From Morella rubra (lineage: Eukaryota > Streptophyta > Magnoliopsida > Fagales > Myricaceae), in contig CM025850.1 in the NCBI GenBank assembly GCA_003952965.2, forward strand, positions 3,908,953-3,972,952: a DNA stretch of 64,000 nucleotides, in the 5' to 3' direction. This document shows, one piece after another, positions 23,981 through 36,334 of the stretch; within the stretch, counting starts at the first letter, position 1, and each line of letters begins with the position of its first letter. Under the pieces are notes generated by a model. It saw only the letters and a list, made by a program, of their open reading frames with translations, was not told the origin of the DNA and made no database searches. Position numbers and translations under genes: made by a program.

Positions 23981-26900
23981 TTTTTTGCAGAATAAACTCC
24001 TATTCGGAATTGCTGGTGTCGTGATGGATAAAGCCGACTTTCAAAGTTTTCTGAAGGTTCTCCCCCCTGTAGAATTCTGCTGTGTCTATGGCTCAGCTCT
24101 TCATCCAAACAATCTTGACAAGGTTTTACTTTGTTCTTGCCTTATTACTTACTTTTGCTCTTCCTAAATGCAAGCATTTTTTTGTTCGTTCTTTTTCTTT
24201 TTTCTTGCTTTGGACTAATGAATTCTTGCACTCTAGTCAACCATGGTAGATTACATTCTTGGAGTATCAAATCCAGAGCAATGGCATTCGCAGGTAAGTT
24301 TTAAATTTGAGCCCTTTCTGCATTTCCTTGTAAGGAACAAAGACTGTTGATATTTCCTCTGAATTTAACATTACTCGTTCACAATCCAGAATCTAAAAAT
24401 GAACAAAAATCACTATGCCTCATGGTTAGCGCACCTTGGCGGCGCAAAACTGGTTTGCTCTCAGGTTTTGGTCACACTTTATCTGATGCTATATGTTGGT
24501 TCGTTGTGTTAGATCACTGAAATTGCAGACGAAATTGGTGTAGGAGTACACTTCAACCCTTTTGTCAGTTGGAATAACAAGGTATTGACCATTCAATTGC
24601 TGAACTCACGAGCTGTGTCTGTGACTGTGTGAGCATTTTACAGTATCTGTTAGCATTTTATGTGCATTAAAATTTGGCTTATGTCCTGATATGGGCATGT
24701 ACTGTCCTCCGAATAATTTCCTGCAATTGTCTCATATAAGCACATTTAACAGATGCTCAAATATGGGGTCGTTCGAATGCATGACTTGATTCAGGACATA
24801 ATAAATTGGGAGAGATTCTACTTGAGTGGTCGTTTACAGAAGCCGGTATGTCCTACCTTAGTGCTTTTGGAAACTTCCTTTTTTTTTTTCTTTTTTTCTT
24901 GTCTCCAATTCATTTCTTCTACTTTCTACCTAACGTTTTTATGTCAATCATCATTATATGCTGCCTAGGAGAACATATTGCAAAGTTGATATTAATAATT
25001 TCAAAATGTTTTCAGGTCCAACTTACCTTTCCAAAGGAGAAATAAAAAATTAAAAAGTAGCTGGGCGAGAAATCTTTTGGCCTTATCACATTCGTTCCTT
25101 TTCATCAATTAAGTAAATATTTTTGCTGTTGTTGACTCCCGGCATTATGTGATTCGTTGTTTAGTGGCATCTGCACGTCCTGGGTTCCATTTCAATCCTG
25201 CATAAATATGTCAATATAGAGGTTTTGACTCATATAGTGTCTTTATAAGATCAAATTAATAGGTACTCTTTCTGTCTGCTGCTGATGTCCTATAATGTCT
25301 CATCTTCTAAATTGCTTGTGTTGGCTGTCTTAAACTTCCTCTGCATTGAATTTTCGTCATAGTCTGGGTCTGTGATCATAAACATGGTCTTTCTGATTAG
25401 TTTCTTTGATATCTGAATCTCAAGCAAGTTTCATATGTTCATACAGGTTTGTATTCTCGTGGATAATCTGGATATAGAAAAAGTAAATTCTGCTAATTTG
25501 AGGGCTGCAATTTCTGCTTCCCTACTCCTTTTGCCACCGAAGTTCACTGAGGTTTGCTCATTCTTCAGTCTTTGATCATTGTGGAATTACCACAATTCAT
25601 AGTTATTTGTTCTTGCAGGAGGATCTATATGCCAAAATATGTAGCCTCTCTTACATGGGCGATTTGCGTATGCTTTTTGCAGAGGACAGAAATAAGGTAA
25701 AGCTTGACAAAGCTCAAAAAGATCTTCAGTGGGAAACTGCTTCTAGTCTTTCATAGTATTAGCATTGTTATTCTTGCCCGATTCTTTGCATATACATGGT
25801 AAATCAGGTAGAATTATATGTTCTCTGATTTGTAATAAATTTGTTACTAAGTCATCCAAACTTAAGGACTACTTCAAGTGATTGATTTTTTGCCAGATAT
25901 AAGTTCTAGAGTTTAACTATTTCTATGCAAGACAGAGTATAGAGTTTAACTATTCCTACAGGAACTTTCTTCTGTGCTAATTTTTGGCCTCCACGTCCTC
26001 ACTTGTTTCTCTGTCGTAACTTCTTGTTAGGTTTCTATTTTTTTTTAATTATATGTTTTAATTGCTACTTTTTATCAGAATATTATTGCAAGTTATAATT
26101 TGTAAGGCACTCCCTTGGCAAAAGGAGGAACATTGTTTAGGAAAAGGTCATTTGTTCTTATGAATGTACAGTTGTTCACGAATATAACCTGCCCAGGTGA
26201 AGAAGATTGTACAGGGGCAATTTGGGTTATTCCAGTCAAGGTATAAGCCATTTCTCAAAGAGTATGAGGTGAAAGAGTTGTTGAGACTCACGTCATCTGG
26301 AACTCATCAAACACATATTTCTCAGGTCTGTGAGATCCTCAAGTTCTGAACTAAAAGTTGATTAAATATGTTTTCTTTGATTTCTTAAGTCATATTCTAG
26401 AGAGCCCTGAATGTTTTAACCTCATCAAGCTGCTTAATGAAACACATATGTTTGGGTCCTTGAACTCAGCCATGACGTACTTGTAAAGTTGAGCAAATAA
26501 GTTTCAGCTCCTTTTCCTAGTGTAGTCCTCCTAAGGCAAGCAATGCTTATGTAAGAAGTAGTATAAATGTTTTGCTGGGAGCTAGCCTATTCGTTACGGG
26601 GAATCAATGATGTTTCTTTGCAAACCAGATATTTGCAGTGCTTTTTGTCTTTTGTGCCCTCATCTCCATGAAGCAGTTGAAATTCCAGCATAAAGTAAAA
26701 AACTAGTTAATCGAGTACTTAATGATTCATTACTTGAAGCTATATTCTAGTTTGAGCTTCTGAAAAGTGCTTAGTTTTTTAAAAATTATGATATTTTGTC
26801 TCCAGCTCAATGTCAATTTCCTCTGTCTTTTTCTTTTTTGAATTCATGCATGGATAGGAGTTCCTCTTCTTATAATATGAGATTTCATGCAGAGAGGCAT

Positions 26901-27487
26901 CAAAATATGTATAGATAATATTCTCATTTCCAGAGTCCGTTCCATAGTTTAAATGCCTTTTTACTTCTTAGAACAGGATTGCAGCTTATCACTAGCTCGC
27001 TCTCTTGTTAATTCCCTTCCTCCAAACATCAGAAGCCAAATGGGCATGAAGCTAGGAGAGAAGACAAGGCTGAGCGAATCTGGTATGAACTTCAACATAT
27101 CTGTTGTAGATTTATGCTGAACTATTGTTTCTGAAAAATCAGACACATCCTATCATTTTCGCACTAGGCATCTACACTCATTCTGCCTTTTTATTTGATT
27201 GGATATGGGATGCCATTTAATGTTGATGTCATGTATAATTAGCAATAGTTGCACAAGTAAGTAGATAATCACACCTTTCTAACATCAAAATTGAAGGTCG
27301 AATTATACATGAAGTTACAATTGGCTCAAGAGAAGAGGCTGCAAATTGCATGCGGAAGGTTCTGCAGCGAAAAGTCATGGTTTCAAGTGCAAGGCAGGCT
27401 GTCTCCGGTGTAGTAACTGTTGGTGGTGTAAAGGCTGCCAAATACCTTGCTAACAAAATGTGCAAGGCTTGGAAATCCTTGAGATGA
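23658..27487 (+). CDS. TAM41: Mitochondrial CDP-diacylglycerol synthase TAM41
   Basis: TAM41 makes CDP-diacylglycerol from phosphatidic acid and CTP on the mitochondrial inner membrane, for cardiolipin and phosphatidylglycerol synthesis. Coding exons: 23991-24122, 24237-24293, 24390-24452, 24513-24581, 24753-24845, 25447-25551, 25619-25696, 26197-26325, 26977-27082 and 27297-27487 (TGA). All have GT..AG borders and keep one frame. Family blocks are present: PPVEFCCVYGSALHP (the GS nucleotidyltransferase motif), MVDYILGV, GVGVHFNPFVSW, YGVVRMHDLIQD, LQKPVCILVDNLD, LSYMGDLRMLFAED and SSARQAVSGVV. A possible first exon at 23658 has an in-frame TAG at 23736-23738, so I take the ATG at 24024, giving 329 residues, close to the usual plant length. 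A start in exon 1 is possible only with different splicing. The right-arm copy is broken, so this is the likelier functional gene. Confidence 0.9.
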
Positions 27488-28109
27488 GACTTCACTCCTA
27501 TTTTCTTTTTTGCTAGTTTAGGCAGGCTAAACCTGATATTTACGCTCAAGCATTTTCATTTGTGGCTGGTCCCAGCTCTTTACGGTAGAGTCATGATAAA
27601 AAAGAAAAATGACGATTTGATCACCGTCAGCATGAGATCACGCATCAACAACTCCACATGGCTTGCCTGGATGTCCTAATCAACTTATTTGCAGAAAAGG
27701 GATATGCAGGCGAAAAGAATCCAGAGATCCGGCAAAAGGGTATGGGTTCTGGATTGGTCAAAAAGGAAATTTTATTGATATTTATGAGTATATTTTCTCG
27801 TAAATTGATATACTAAGCTTTGTCTGAAATGAATAATTTCAATCTGTTTGGGAACAGGGAATTCTGGCAGATATGCTTCTCTTTTTAGTCAATAAACTAC
27901 AAAGCGCTGAAATTATTGGCTTGCTACCTCGAGCTGTTGTTTGGATGCAGGGATAAACGAGGGAGATAAGTCTGCTCGATAAATGCATGACCTTTTGGAT
28001 GTGCATAATTCTGAATAGCCGAATCCCGTTTCAATTTTATTTGGTATCTCTTCAACGGAATCGTTGTCTGGGCCCGTACTGATTTGGCCCTTGTCTGTCT
28101 TGACTTGAC

Positions 28110-28411
28110 TAGGGGTGATCAAAACCGGACCGCAGATTAACAACCGGATAATTCCGGTCTCCTTTGAATGCATGCAATTTTTTCAACTTAAATAGGAATT
28201 GTATGTGTGCTATTTATTTCCGGTCCGGCACCACATTCGGAGCAAACCACCGGCACCCCCATGCACGCCAGGCAAACTATTTTAAATGAGGAATTCGGTA
28301 TCGTCTTTAAATGGTACACCCAGAAATGGAATCTAATGGTCGAATTTCCCTAAAGACCCCTCTTAACATTATAAGATATTTTAGTAGGACCGGATTGATC
28401 TTGCAGCCCTG
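28110..28411. mobile_element. hAT miniature element, short left-arm form
   Basis: 302 bp bounded by TAGGGGTGATCAAAACCGG and, at the far end, GATCTTGCAGCCCTG (its complement starts CAGGGCTGC). It is flanked by the octamers GACTTGAC (28102-28109) and GACTTAAC (28412-28419), a 7/8 match expected of a hAT target-site duplication. There is no transposase. The right arm holds a 1362-bp version at the same site (37195-38556). Confidence 0.85.
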
Positions 28412-29269
28412 GACTTAACAACGCCAAGTGAGTCAGTGCTGAAGATTTCTCTTCTGATGGATAATGAGGGGATGAGGGGTGGGATGACTGCCCCATCCGC
28501 TGCACCAACCAGCTGCCCGCGTCACCATATTTTCTTTCCATCAATTTTGTTTCACATTGGATTTTTCTTCTAATGTTCCATCGTTAAACAAACCTTTTTG
28601 TTTTCCAAAGATAATGCTGTTTTATTAATAATACGAAGTCGACAACCTAATGGTATGACCGACTATTGGGACAGCCTAATTTTCTCTGTCTGGTTCCAAG
28701 GACGTAATAGAACTGCAATTTCAACTTATGAGGTGGAGCTAAGTTTAAATCAAGTTGATACCTTAACTGTCCTAACATTTGCCCAGAGAGCTCTTGGTTT
28801 CGAAAGTAGCTTTATACGCATCCTGACAGATCATTAAAAAGAAAAAAAAAAATCGAAAGTAGCTCTTGCTGTTTTAGTGCTAAACAACAAAAGATGTCGC
28901 TCTCGGCTCTTCTACAAGACTTGTTACCTAGAGCCAGTAAAGTCTATGCATTGGTCTTAGAGAAAAAAAGGGTTAAGACTCTTAGAGCACCAGCAATGGA
29001 ATCTTCACAGGTTTTCAGGACTAAACTCCAAACGATATGGCTTTTTAAAGTCCATTTACCGTTTCCTCCAAAGATACGCATCTTCTCTGCCGTGCCATAG
29101 TAGCACAGATTTACAACCACTAGCGCTTAGGCCCGCCCCCTCCTATTTTGTTTGTATCGTGGACTTGATGTCAACCATTAATCATGGAGCTCACAAGTTA
29201 CAACCATAAGCTTCGTTATCCATAATTGGACAAAATATCCATTGAAAATCTTCAGTTTCTAGTTATAAA

Positions 29270-29755
29270 GGCTTAATTGTTCTATTGGTCCTTGTAGTAT
29301 TTTGAAATCTCAAATTTGTCCTAAAGTATTTTCTCGTCTTAAAGTAGTCCTACAAAATAATGTGTCAATACATTGATATCTGTATTTGAAAGGCAAACTC
29401 CTACGTGGCTAGTAAAGACACATCCTAAACAATACTAGTCTTGCATTCATAGTGGTTAAAAAATAATTATTACTATCTCTGTGATATACTTGACCTAGGA
29501 AGAACACGTGACGACATACATTGGGTGGAGCTCATGAATTTTTTACCATTGAAAATAGACACTTAGAAGTTTAGTATTATTTAAGATGCGTCCACGTTAG
29601 TTACATAGAAGTTTGTTGTCCAAATATAAATATCTGTCGACAGAAATGACTATACTACCATATTAATATTTCACAGGTAGTATTTTAGGACGAAAAATAG
29701 TACAGACAATTTGAGATTTTGAAATACAACAGGGACTAATGGAATAATTAAGCTT
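29270..29755. mobile_element. Fold-back miniature element (left arm)
   Basis: 486 bp with inverted ends: GGCTTAATTGTTCTATTGGT at the left and, read from the right on the other strand, AAGCTTAATTATTCCATTAG. Both continue into a GTATTTT(G/C)AAA(A/T)TCTCAAATT block. The ends resemble those of the large Mutator-like element at 43315 (GGCTTAATTACAC), suggesting a related miniature. No coding capacity. Confidence 0.75.
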
Positions 29756-29871
29756 AAAACAAAGCCACGCTGGCTGAAACATGGAAGCTTATATGACGGG
29801 AGCACTCTTCATATGTTTTTCATCAGTCTCTCCCTTCAGTAGCGGTAGAGAAAATAAGGCAAAACACTCAA

Positions 29872-31804
29872 ATGAGTTCCACCGGCAAAGTGGGGGATGA
29901 TGCCCAACCAAGAAACTATTGGAGACGGAGCAAACAAGATTTCTTTCCGAAGGAATCTTTTCAAAACTGCGGCACTTATTGATCTGCACTATCACAAACA
30001 TATCTTTGGTTCAAGGACCGTCTCATAAGCAGATCAAACGATGCTGAGGAGATTGAAGAACTTAGAAAACAAAGTGAGAATGATATGAAACGATGCTTGA
30101 CCTGGTGGGATCTCACCTGGTTTGGATTTGGCTCAGTTATTGGTACAGGCATTTTTGTGCTCACTGGCCAATAAGCACATGATCATGCCGGACCAGCCAT
30201 TGTCTTGTCCTATGTTGCTTCTGGTGTTTCAGCAATGCTTTCTGTCTTTTGCTACACGGAATTTGGAGTAGAAATCCCAGTAGCAGGAGGGTCATTCGCT
30301 TAATTAAGAATTGAATTAGGTGACTTCGCAGCTTTCATAACAGCAGGAAACCTACTTCTTGAGAGCATTGTTGGAACTGCGGCAGTTGCCAGAGGGTGAA
30401 AATCTTACTTCACGAGTCTACTGAACCTCCGGCGTAACTCATTACGCATTCACACAAACCTCACTGATGGGTTTAATTTTCTTGACCCAATAGCTGTCGC
30501 TGTCCTTTCAATTGCCGCAACAATTGCAATGATCAGCACGAGAAAAACTTCGTATTTAAACTGGATAGCATCTGCAATTAACACTATAGTAATTTTCTTT
30601 GTGATAATTGCAGGATTTGCTCACGCCAAAACGTCAAATTTGACACCCTTCTTGCCTTACGGAGCAAAAGGAATCTTCCAAGCTGCTGCAATTGTTCACT
30701 TTGCTTATGGTGGATTTGACAATATTGCTACCATGGCTGAAGAAACCAAAAATCCATCGAGAGACATACCATTAGGATTGCTTGGATCCATGTCTATCAT
30801 CACCGTGATATATTGCTTAATGGCACTTGCGCTGGCTATGATGCAGAAGTACACAGACATTGATCGGGAAGCACCATATTCATTAGCCTTCCAGAGTGTG
30901 GGCATGAAATGGGCAAAGTACCTGGTAGCTCTTGGTGCCTTAAAGGGAATGACAACTGTTCTTCTTGTAGGGGCACTAGGACAGGCACGATATGTTACTC
31001 ATATTGCAAGAGCTCACATGATTCCACCATGGTTTGCTCTTGTCCACCCAAAGACAGGAACCCCCATAAATGCTACACTATTGATTACCATTTCAAGTGC
31101 CTGTATTGCTTTCTTTTCTAGCTTGGATGTCCTGGCAGGCCTGTTATCAGTGAGCACACTTTTTATCTTTACGATGATGCCTGTTGCACTTCTTGCGAGG
31201 AGATACTATGTGAGAGAAATCACCCCGCGAATTAACCTCCTGAAGCTTGTTATCTTCTTGTTGATCATATTGCCTCCTCAATGGCAACTGCAGCATGCTG
31301 AGGATTGAATCCCGATGGTTGGCTTGGATATACTATTACTATTCCTCTTTGGCTCTTGGGAACAGCAGGGCTTTCAATGTTTCTCCCTCAACAAAGGACG
31401 CCTAAAGTTTGGGGGGTTTCCACTCGTCCCCTAACTTCCATCCTTGTCAATTGCGACAAATATCTTTCTCATGGGATCTTTGGGTTCTGAGTCATTTACT
31501 AGATTTGGAATCTGCAGTTTTGTAATGTTAGTATACTATGTATTCTTTGGTCATGCAACTTATGATATGGCCCATCAGCAAGACAAGATGAAATCGCTGA
31601 AAGCTGATGCCAACAACATCATGCAAACAACCGGGCCTCGAAACCATTGTGCTACTTCATCCTTCAGTCTTCTTATCCTTAATAAGATTGCCTTCCCCCC
31701 CCCCCTTTTATTACAACTATGAAGGTGCGCCTATTCAGGGCATTCAAAGCAGCGTGGTAGACTCAGAAGGTTATGCAATTAGAGAAGTAGCAAGAAAGCA
31801 TTAG
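29872..31804 (+). pseudogene. Cationic amino acid transporter (CAT family), left copy
   Basis: A single-exon gene of the plant CAT family (APC superfamily), closest in my reading to the CAT6/CAT7 group. Family members import amino acids across the plasma or vacuolar membrane. Recognisable blocks are WWDLTWFGFGSVIGTG, HDHAGPAIVLSYVASG, AYGGFDNIATMAEETKNPS, SVGMKWAKYLVALGALKG, MIPPWFALVHPKTGTP and the C-terminal FLPQQRTPKVWGV. Four in-frame stops are present: TGA at 29980, TAA at 30172, TAA in the GGSFA-x-LRIELGD motif and TGA after TAAVARG. There is also a one-base loss near 31270 absent from the right arm, and a frameshift after KVWGV. All four stops are shared with the right copy, so it died before the palindrome formed. 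Confidence 0.9.
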
Positions 31805-31859
31805 TCAATTCTCATTAATCAGGATCGGGGTCCATGTCCGCATACAACCAAGTAAGATC

Positions 31860-32860
31860 GGAAAATTACTCAAAATACATGGGGTAGCTGCCAAGCACTA
31901 ACTGCAGCCCAACGAGCTAACGGGTGCACCAAAGTGTTTGCACCTCTCGGAACATATTGAGCTCTCCATCATTGCAAGTGATCAAGATGCTGTCGAATAC
32001 TAATGACCACGCTTAGGAAAAATAAAATACTAATGACCACGTTCCTGATTTTCCATACTTTCCATCTTGGAAAATTCTTTACCTCCCTAATTACCATCTC
32101 CGAGTCGCTTTCCGAGGATCACCTTCCTGAGATCACGTTTCCCAGCTTCCTTCAAGGATCACCTTCCTGAAACCACGGTTCCCAGTTTCCTTCACCTCCA
32201 GCCATGCTGCCTCCGCCTTGCCTTCCAAAGGGGAGCTTGCCATTATCCTTTCCACTGCTGCATCCACCACCTCACCTTTCTATTTCCTAAGAACAGCAGC
32301 TGGCAATGCAAATCCTTCCCGCATAGCCACATCCGTGTTCACTTTGATCACATTAGCCGAGGGGATTTCCAGATCTGGTCACCCCCAGTGAGCTTTTTCC
32401 CCCACGCCTCCAGCTACTCTGCACTAATCCTCTTTATCCTGGCCAGTAAGGGGAGCACATCGAGGCGGCTACCATCGTGGACTTTTATGTTCCGGTCCAT
32501 CCAAATCATGTCAATCATATTGGATGCAAAAATCTGAAAATGGTACTTCAGCCGCGGGTATCCCCAGCAAACCTGAGGGTTGAGAATCATTTTGATCCAT
32601 TCCTTCAGAGGCTGATGTGCCAGAAACATAAGAGTCCAATGGCCAGAAGGATTCTCGCCAAATAATACTTGCAAAACTGCATTCGAGCACCAGATGCTTA
32701 GTGGTTTCCATAGCACCTTTGCAAGCATGTTCATCCTCCAGTACATTCCCAACTCTTGTCGCCACTTCCCCTTGGTTGGAAGAATATCCCACGCTACTTT
32801 CCACAACAGGATTTTAAGCCTCTCATGAATCTGTAATTTCCATAATTCTTTCCAAGATTG
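31860..32860 (-). mobile_element. LINE 3' remnant at the palindrome centre (left)
   Basis: On the minus strand I read a zinc-binding domain with WKVAWDILPTKGK, an HLVLECSFASIIWRE block and a connection segment with MIDMIWMDRN (32414-32806). A degenerate RNase H follows with VNTDVAMREGFALPAA. It ends in an HPLARWAA-like motif near 31910, characteristic of plant LINE RNase H ends. Frames are broken. The part above 32660 has no counterpart in the right arm and forms the palindrome spacer. Confidence 0.75.
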
Positions 32861-32934
32861 CCTTCCGTCATGTTCAATAATATGATGCTAAAGTCTCAAA
32901 AGTTTATACATATATATATATATAATGTGTTAAC
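32661..32934. other. Spacer of the palindrome
   Basis: About 270 bp between the arms. It consists of LINE zinc-binding-domain sequence (minus strand) that runs on from the left arm, plus a TA-rich run at about 32908-32925. The presence of LINE DNA at the turn suggests that inverted LINE copies or the TA-rich hairpin took part in forming the palindrome. Confidence 0.7.
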
Positions 32935-33109
32935 GAGAAATCCTTCTGGCCATTCGGACTTTTCTATGTTTTGGCACATCATGCTCTTGAAGGAATGGAT
33001 CAATAATGATTCTCAACCCCTCAGTTGCTGGGATCAAATCACGCAGCGCTATTCTTTATATCTATATATTCATTCAACATGATTACATGATTTGCACACA
33101 TAAAAGTCC

Positions 33110-33730
33110 ATGATGGTAGCCGCCTCGATGTGCTCCCCTTACTGGCCAGGATAAAGAGGATTAGTGCAGAGTAGCTGGAGGCGTGGGGGAAAAAGCTCAC
33201 TGGGGGTGACCAGATCTGGAAATCCCCTCGGCTAATGTGATCAAAGTGAACACGGATGTGTCTATGCGGGAAGGATTTGCATTGCCAGCTGCTGTCCTTA
33301 GGAACCAGAAAGGCGAGGTGGTGGATGCAGCAGTGGAAAGGATAATGGCAAGCTCCCCTTTGGAAGGCAAGGCGGAGGCAGCATGGCTGGAGGTGAAGGA
33401 AACTGGGAACCGTGGTTTCAGGAAGGTGATCCTTGAAGGAAGCTGGGAAACGTGATCTCAGGAAGGTGATCCTCGGAAAGCGACCTGGAGATGGTAATTA
33501 GGGAGGTAAAGAATTTTCCAAGATGGAAAGTATGGAAAATCAGGAACGTGATCATTAGTATTTTATTTTCCTAAGCATGGTCATTAGTATTTGACAGCAT
33601 CTTGATCACTTGCAATGATGGAGAGCTCAATATGTTCCGAGAGGTGCAAACACTTTGGTGCACCCGTTAGCTCGTTGGGCTGCTGATAAGTTAGTGCTTG
33701 GCGGCTACCCCATGTATTTTGAGTAATTTT
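33110..33730 (+). mobile_element. LINE RNase H remnant at the palindrome centre (right)
   Basis: The plus strand encodes an RNase H segment (33237-33455) with VNTDVSMREGFALPAAVL and GKAEAAWLEVKET, then broken sequence to about 33725. It mirrors the left-arm remnant. The two LINE pieces point outwards, with their 5' sides towards the centre. Confidence 0.75.
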
Positions 33731-33787
33731 CCGATCTTACTTGGTTGTATGCGGACATGGACCCCGATCCTGATTAATGAGAATTGA

Positions 33788-35720
33788 CTAATGCTTTCTT
33801 GCTACTTCTCTAATTGCATAACCTTCTGAGTCTACCACGCTGCTTTGAATGCCCTGAATAGGCGCACCTTCATAGTTGTAATTAAAGGGGGGGGGGGGGG
33901 GGAAGCAATCTATTAAGGATAAGAAGACTGAAGGATAAGTAGCAGGTGTTCGAGGCCCGGTTGTTTGCATGATGTTGTTGGCATCAGCTTTCAGCGATTT
34001 CATCTTGTCTTGCTGATGGGCCATATCATAAGTTGCATGACCAAAGAATACATAGTATACTAACATTACAAAGCTGCAGATTCCAAATCTAGTAAATGAC
34101 TCAGAACCCAAAGATCCCATGAGAAAGATATTTGTCGCAATTGACAAGGATGGAAGTTAGGGGACGAGTGGAAACCCCCCAAACTTTAGGCGTCCTTTGT
34201 TGAGGGAGAAACATTGAAAGCCCTGCTGTTCCCAAGAGCCAAAGAGGAATAGTAATAGTATATCCAAGCCAACCATCGGGATTCAATCCCCAGCATGCTG
34301 CAGTTGCCATTGAGGAGGCAATAATGATCAACAAGAAGATAACAAGCTTCAGGAGGTTAATTCGCGGGGTGATTTCTCTCACGTAGTATCTCCTCGCAAG
34401 AAGTGCAACAGGCATCATCGTAAAGATAAAAAGTGTGCTCACTGATAACAGGCCTGCCAGGACATCCAAGCTAGAAAAGAAAGCAATACAGGCACTGGAA
34501 ATGGTAATCAATAGTGTAGCATTTATGGGGGTTCCTGTCTTTGGGTGGACAAGAGCAAACCATGGTGGAATCATGTGAGCTCTTGCAATATGAGTAACAT
34601 ATCGTGCCTGTCCTAGTGCCCCTACAAGAAGAACAGTTGTCATTCCCTTTAAGGCACCAAGAGCTACCAGGTACTTTGCCCATTTCATGCCCACACTCTG
34701 GAAGGCTAATGAATATGGTGCTTCCCGATCAATGTCTGTGTACTTCTGCATCATAGACAGCGCAAGTGCCATTAAGCAATATATCACGGTGATGATAGAC
34801 ATGGATCCAAGCAATCCTAATGGCGTGTCTCTCGATGGATTTTTGGTTTCTTCAGCCATGGTAGCAATATTGTCAAATCCACCATAAGCAAAGTGAACAA
34901 TTGCAGCAGCTTGGAAGATTCCTTTTGCTCCGTAAGGCAAGAAGGGTGTCAAATTTGACGTTTTGGCGTGAGCAAATCCTGCAATTATCACAAAGAAAAT
35001 TACTCTAGTGTTAATTGCAGATGCTATCCAGTTTAAATACGAAGTTTTTCTCGTGCTGATCATTGCAATTGTAGCGGCAATTGAAAGGACAGCGACAGCT
35101 ATTGGGTCAAGAAAATTAAACCCATCAGTGAGGTTTGTGTGAATGCGTAATGAGTTACGCCGGAGGTTCAGTAGACTCGTGAAGTAAGATTTTCACCCTC
35201 TGGCAACTGCCGCAGGTGCAACAATACTCTCAAGAAGTAGGTTTCCTGCTGTTATGAAAGCTGCGAAGTCACCTAATTCAATTCTTAATTAAGCGAATGA
35301 CCCTCCTGCTACTGGGATTTCTACTGCAAATTCCGTGTAGCAAAAGACAGAAAGCATTGCTGAAACACCAGAAGCAACATAGGACAAGACAATGGCTGGT
35401 CCGGCATGATCATGTGCTTATTGGCCAGTGAGCACAAAAATGCCTGTACCAATAACTGAGCCAAATCCAAACCAGGTGAGATCCCACCAGGTCAAGCATC
35501 GTTTCATATCATTCTCACTTTGTTTTCGAAGTTCACCAATCTCCTCGGCATCGTTTGATCTGCTTATGAGACGGTCCTTGAACCAAAGATATGTTTGTGA
35601 TAGTGCAGATCAATAAGTGCCGCAGTTTTGAAAAGATTCCTTCGGAAAGAAATCTTGTTTGCTCCGTCTCCAATAGTTTCTTGGTTGGGCATCATCCCCC
35701 ACTTTGCCGGTGGAACTCAT
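33788..35720 (-). pseudogene. Cationic amino acid transporter (CAT family), right copy
   Basis: Inverted copy of the left-arm transporter pseudogene. The frame from 35063 to 34101 is open for 320 residues and includes the stretch that is frameshifted in the left copy, so the left-arm one-base loss is private to that arm. The same four upstream stop codons are present, as is the frameshift after KVWGV. A 16-base G run (33887-33902) interrupts the C-terminal part; the left arm has a shorter C run there. The product cannot be a full transporter. Confidence 0.9.
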
Positions 35721-35837
35721 TTTTAGTGTTTTGCCTTATTTTCTCTACCGCTACTGAAGGGAGAGACTGATGAAAAACATATGAAGAGTGCTCCCGTCAT
35801 ATAAGCTTCCATGTTTCAGCCAGCGTGGCTTTGTTTT

Positions 35838-36334
35838 AAGCTTAATTATTCCATTAGTCCCTGTTGTATTTCAAAATCTCAAATTGTCTGTACTATTTTT
35901 CGTCCTAAAATACTACCTGTGAAATATTAATATGGTAGTATAGTCATTTCTGTCGACAGATATCTATATTTGGACAACAAACTTCTATGTAACTAACGTG
36001 GACGCATCTTAAATAATACTAAACTTCTAAGTGTCTATTTTCAATGGTAAAAAATTCATGAGCTCCACCCAATGTATGTCGTCACGTCAGAACCAAAGGT
36101 TCTTCCTAGGTCAAGTATATCACAGAGATAGTAATAATTATTTTTTAACCACTATGAATGCAAGACTAGTATTGTTTAGGATGTGTCTTTACTAGCCACG
36201 TAGGAGTTTGCCTTTCAAATACAGATATCAATGTATTGACACATTATTTTGTAGGACTACTTTAAGACGAGAAAATACTTTAGGACAAATTTGAGATTTC
36301 AAAATACTACAAGGACCAATAGAACAATTAAGCC
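35838..36334. mobile_element. Fold-back miniature element (right arm)
   Basis: Inverted counterpart of 29270-29755, 497 bp. The few extra bases lie around the AGAACCAAAGGTTCTTCC hairpin in its middle. Same inverted termini, no coding capacity. Confidence 0.75.

Larger units (their letters stand above)
27488..29871. other. Spacer between TAM41 and the transporter pseudogene
   Basis: Apart from the hAT element and the fold-back element listed separately, no gene is supported. Two frames (28598-28837 and 28894-29100) are not kept open in the right arm, so I do not call them. Confidence 0.55.
23535..32660 (+). repeat. Left arm of a 19.6-kb palindrome
   Basis: The reverse complement of 32935-43165. 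Order in this arm: TAM41 (plus), hAT element, fold-back miniature element, transporter pseudogene (plus), LINE 3' remnant (minus). Exons of TAM41 align exactly in length between the arms, and intronic and intergenic DNA aligns as well, with scattered substitutions and small indels. The outer boundary is at about 23535, where the sequence beyond GTGAGTACCT diverges. The inner boundary is at about 32660. Confidence 0.93.

Noticed and set aside
28598-29100. Two plus-strand frames between TAM41 and the transporter
   Set aside because: The inverted copies in the right arm are frameshifted or differently framed, so there is no conserved coding sequence.
34471-34887. Cys/Ser-rich frames on both strands within the transporter pseudogene
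   Set aside because: Alternative-frame shadows of the CAT coding sequence; the same shadows occur at 30705-31121.
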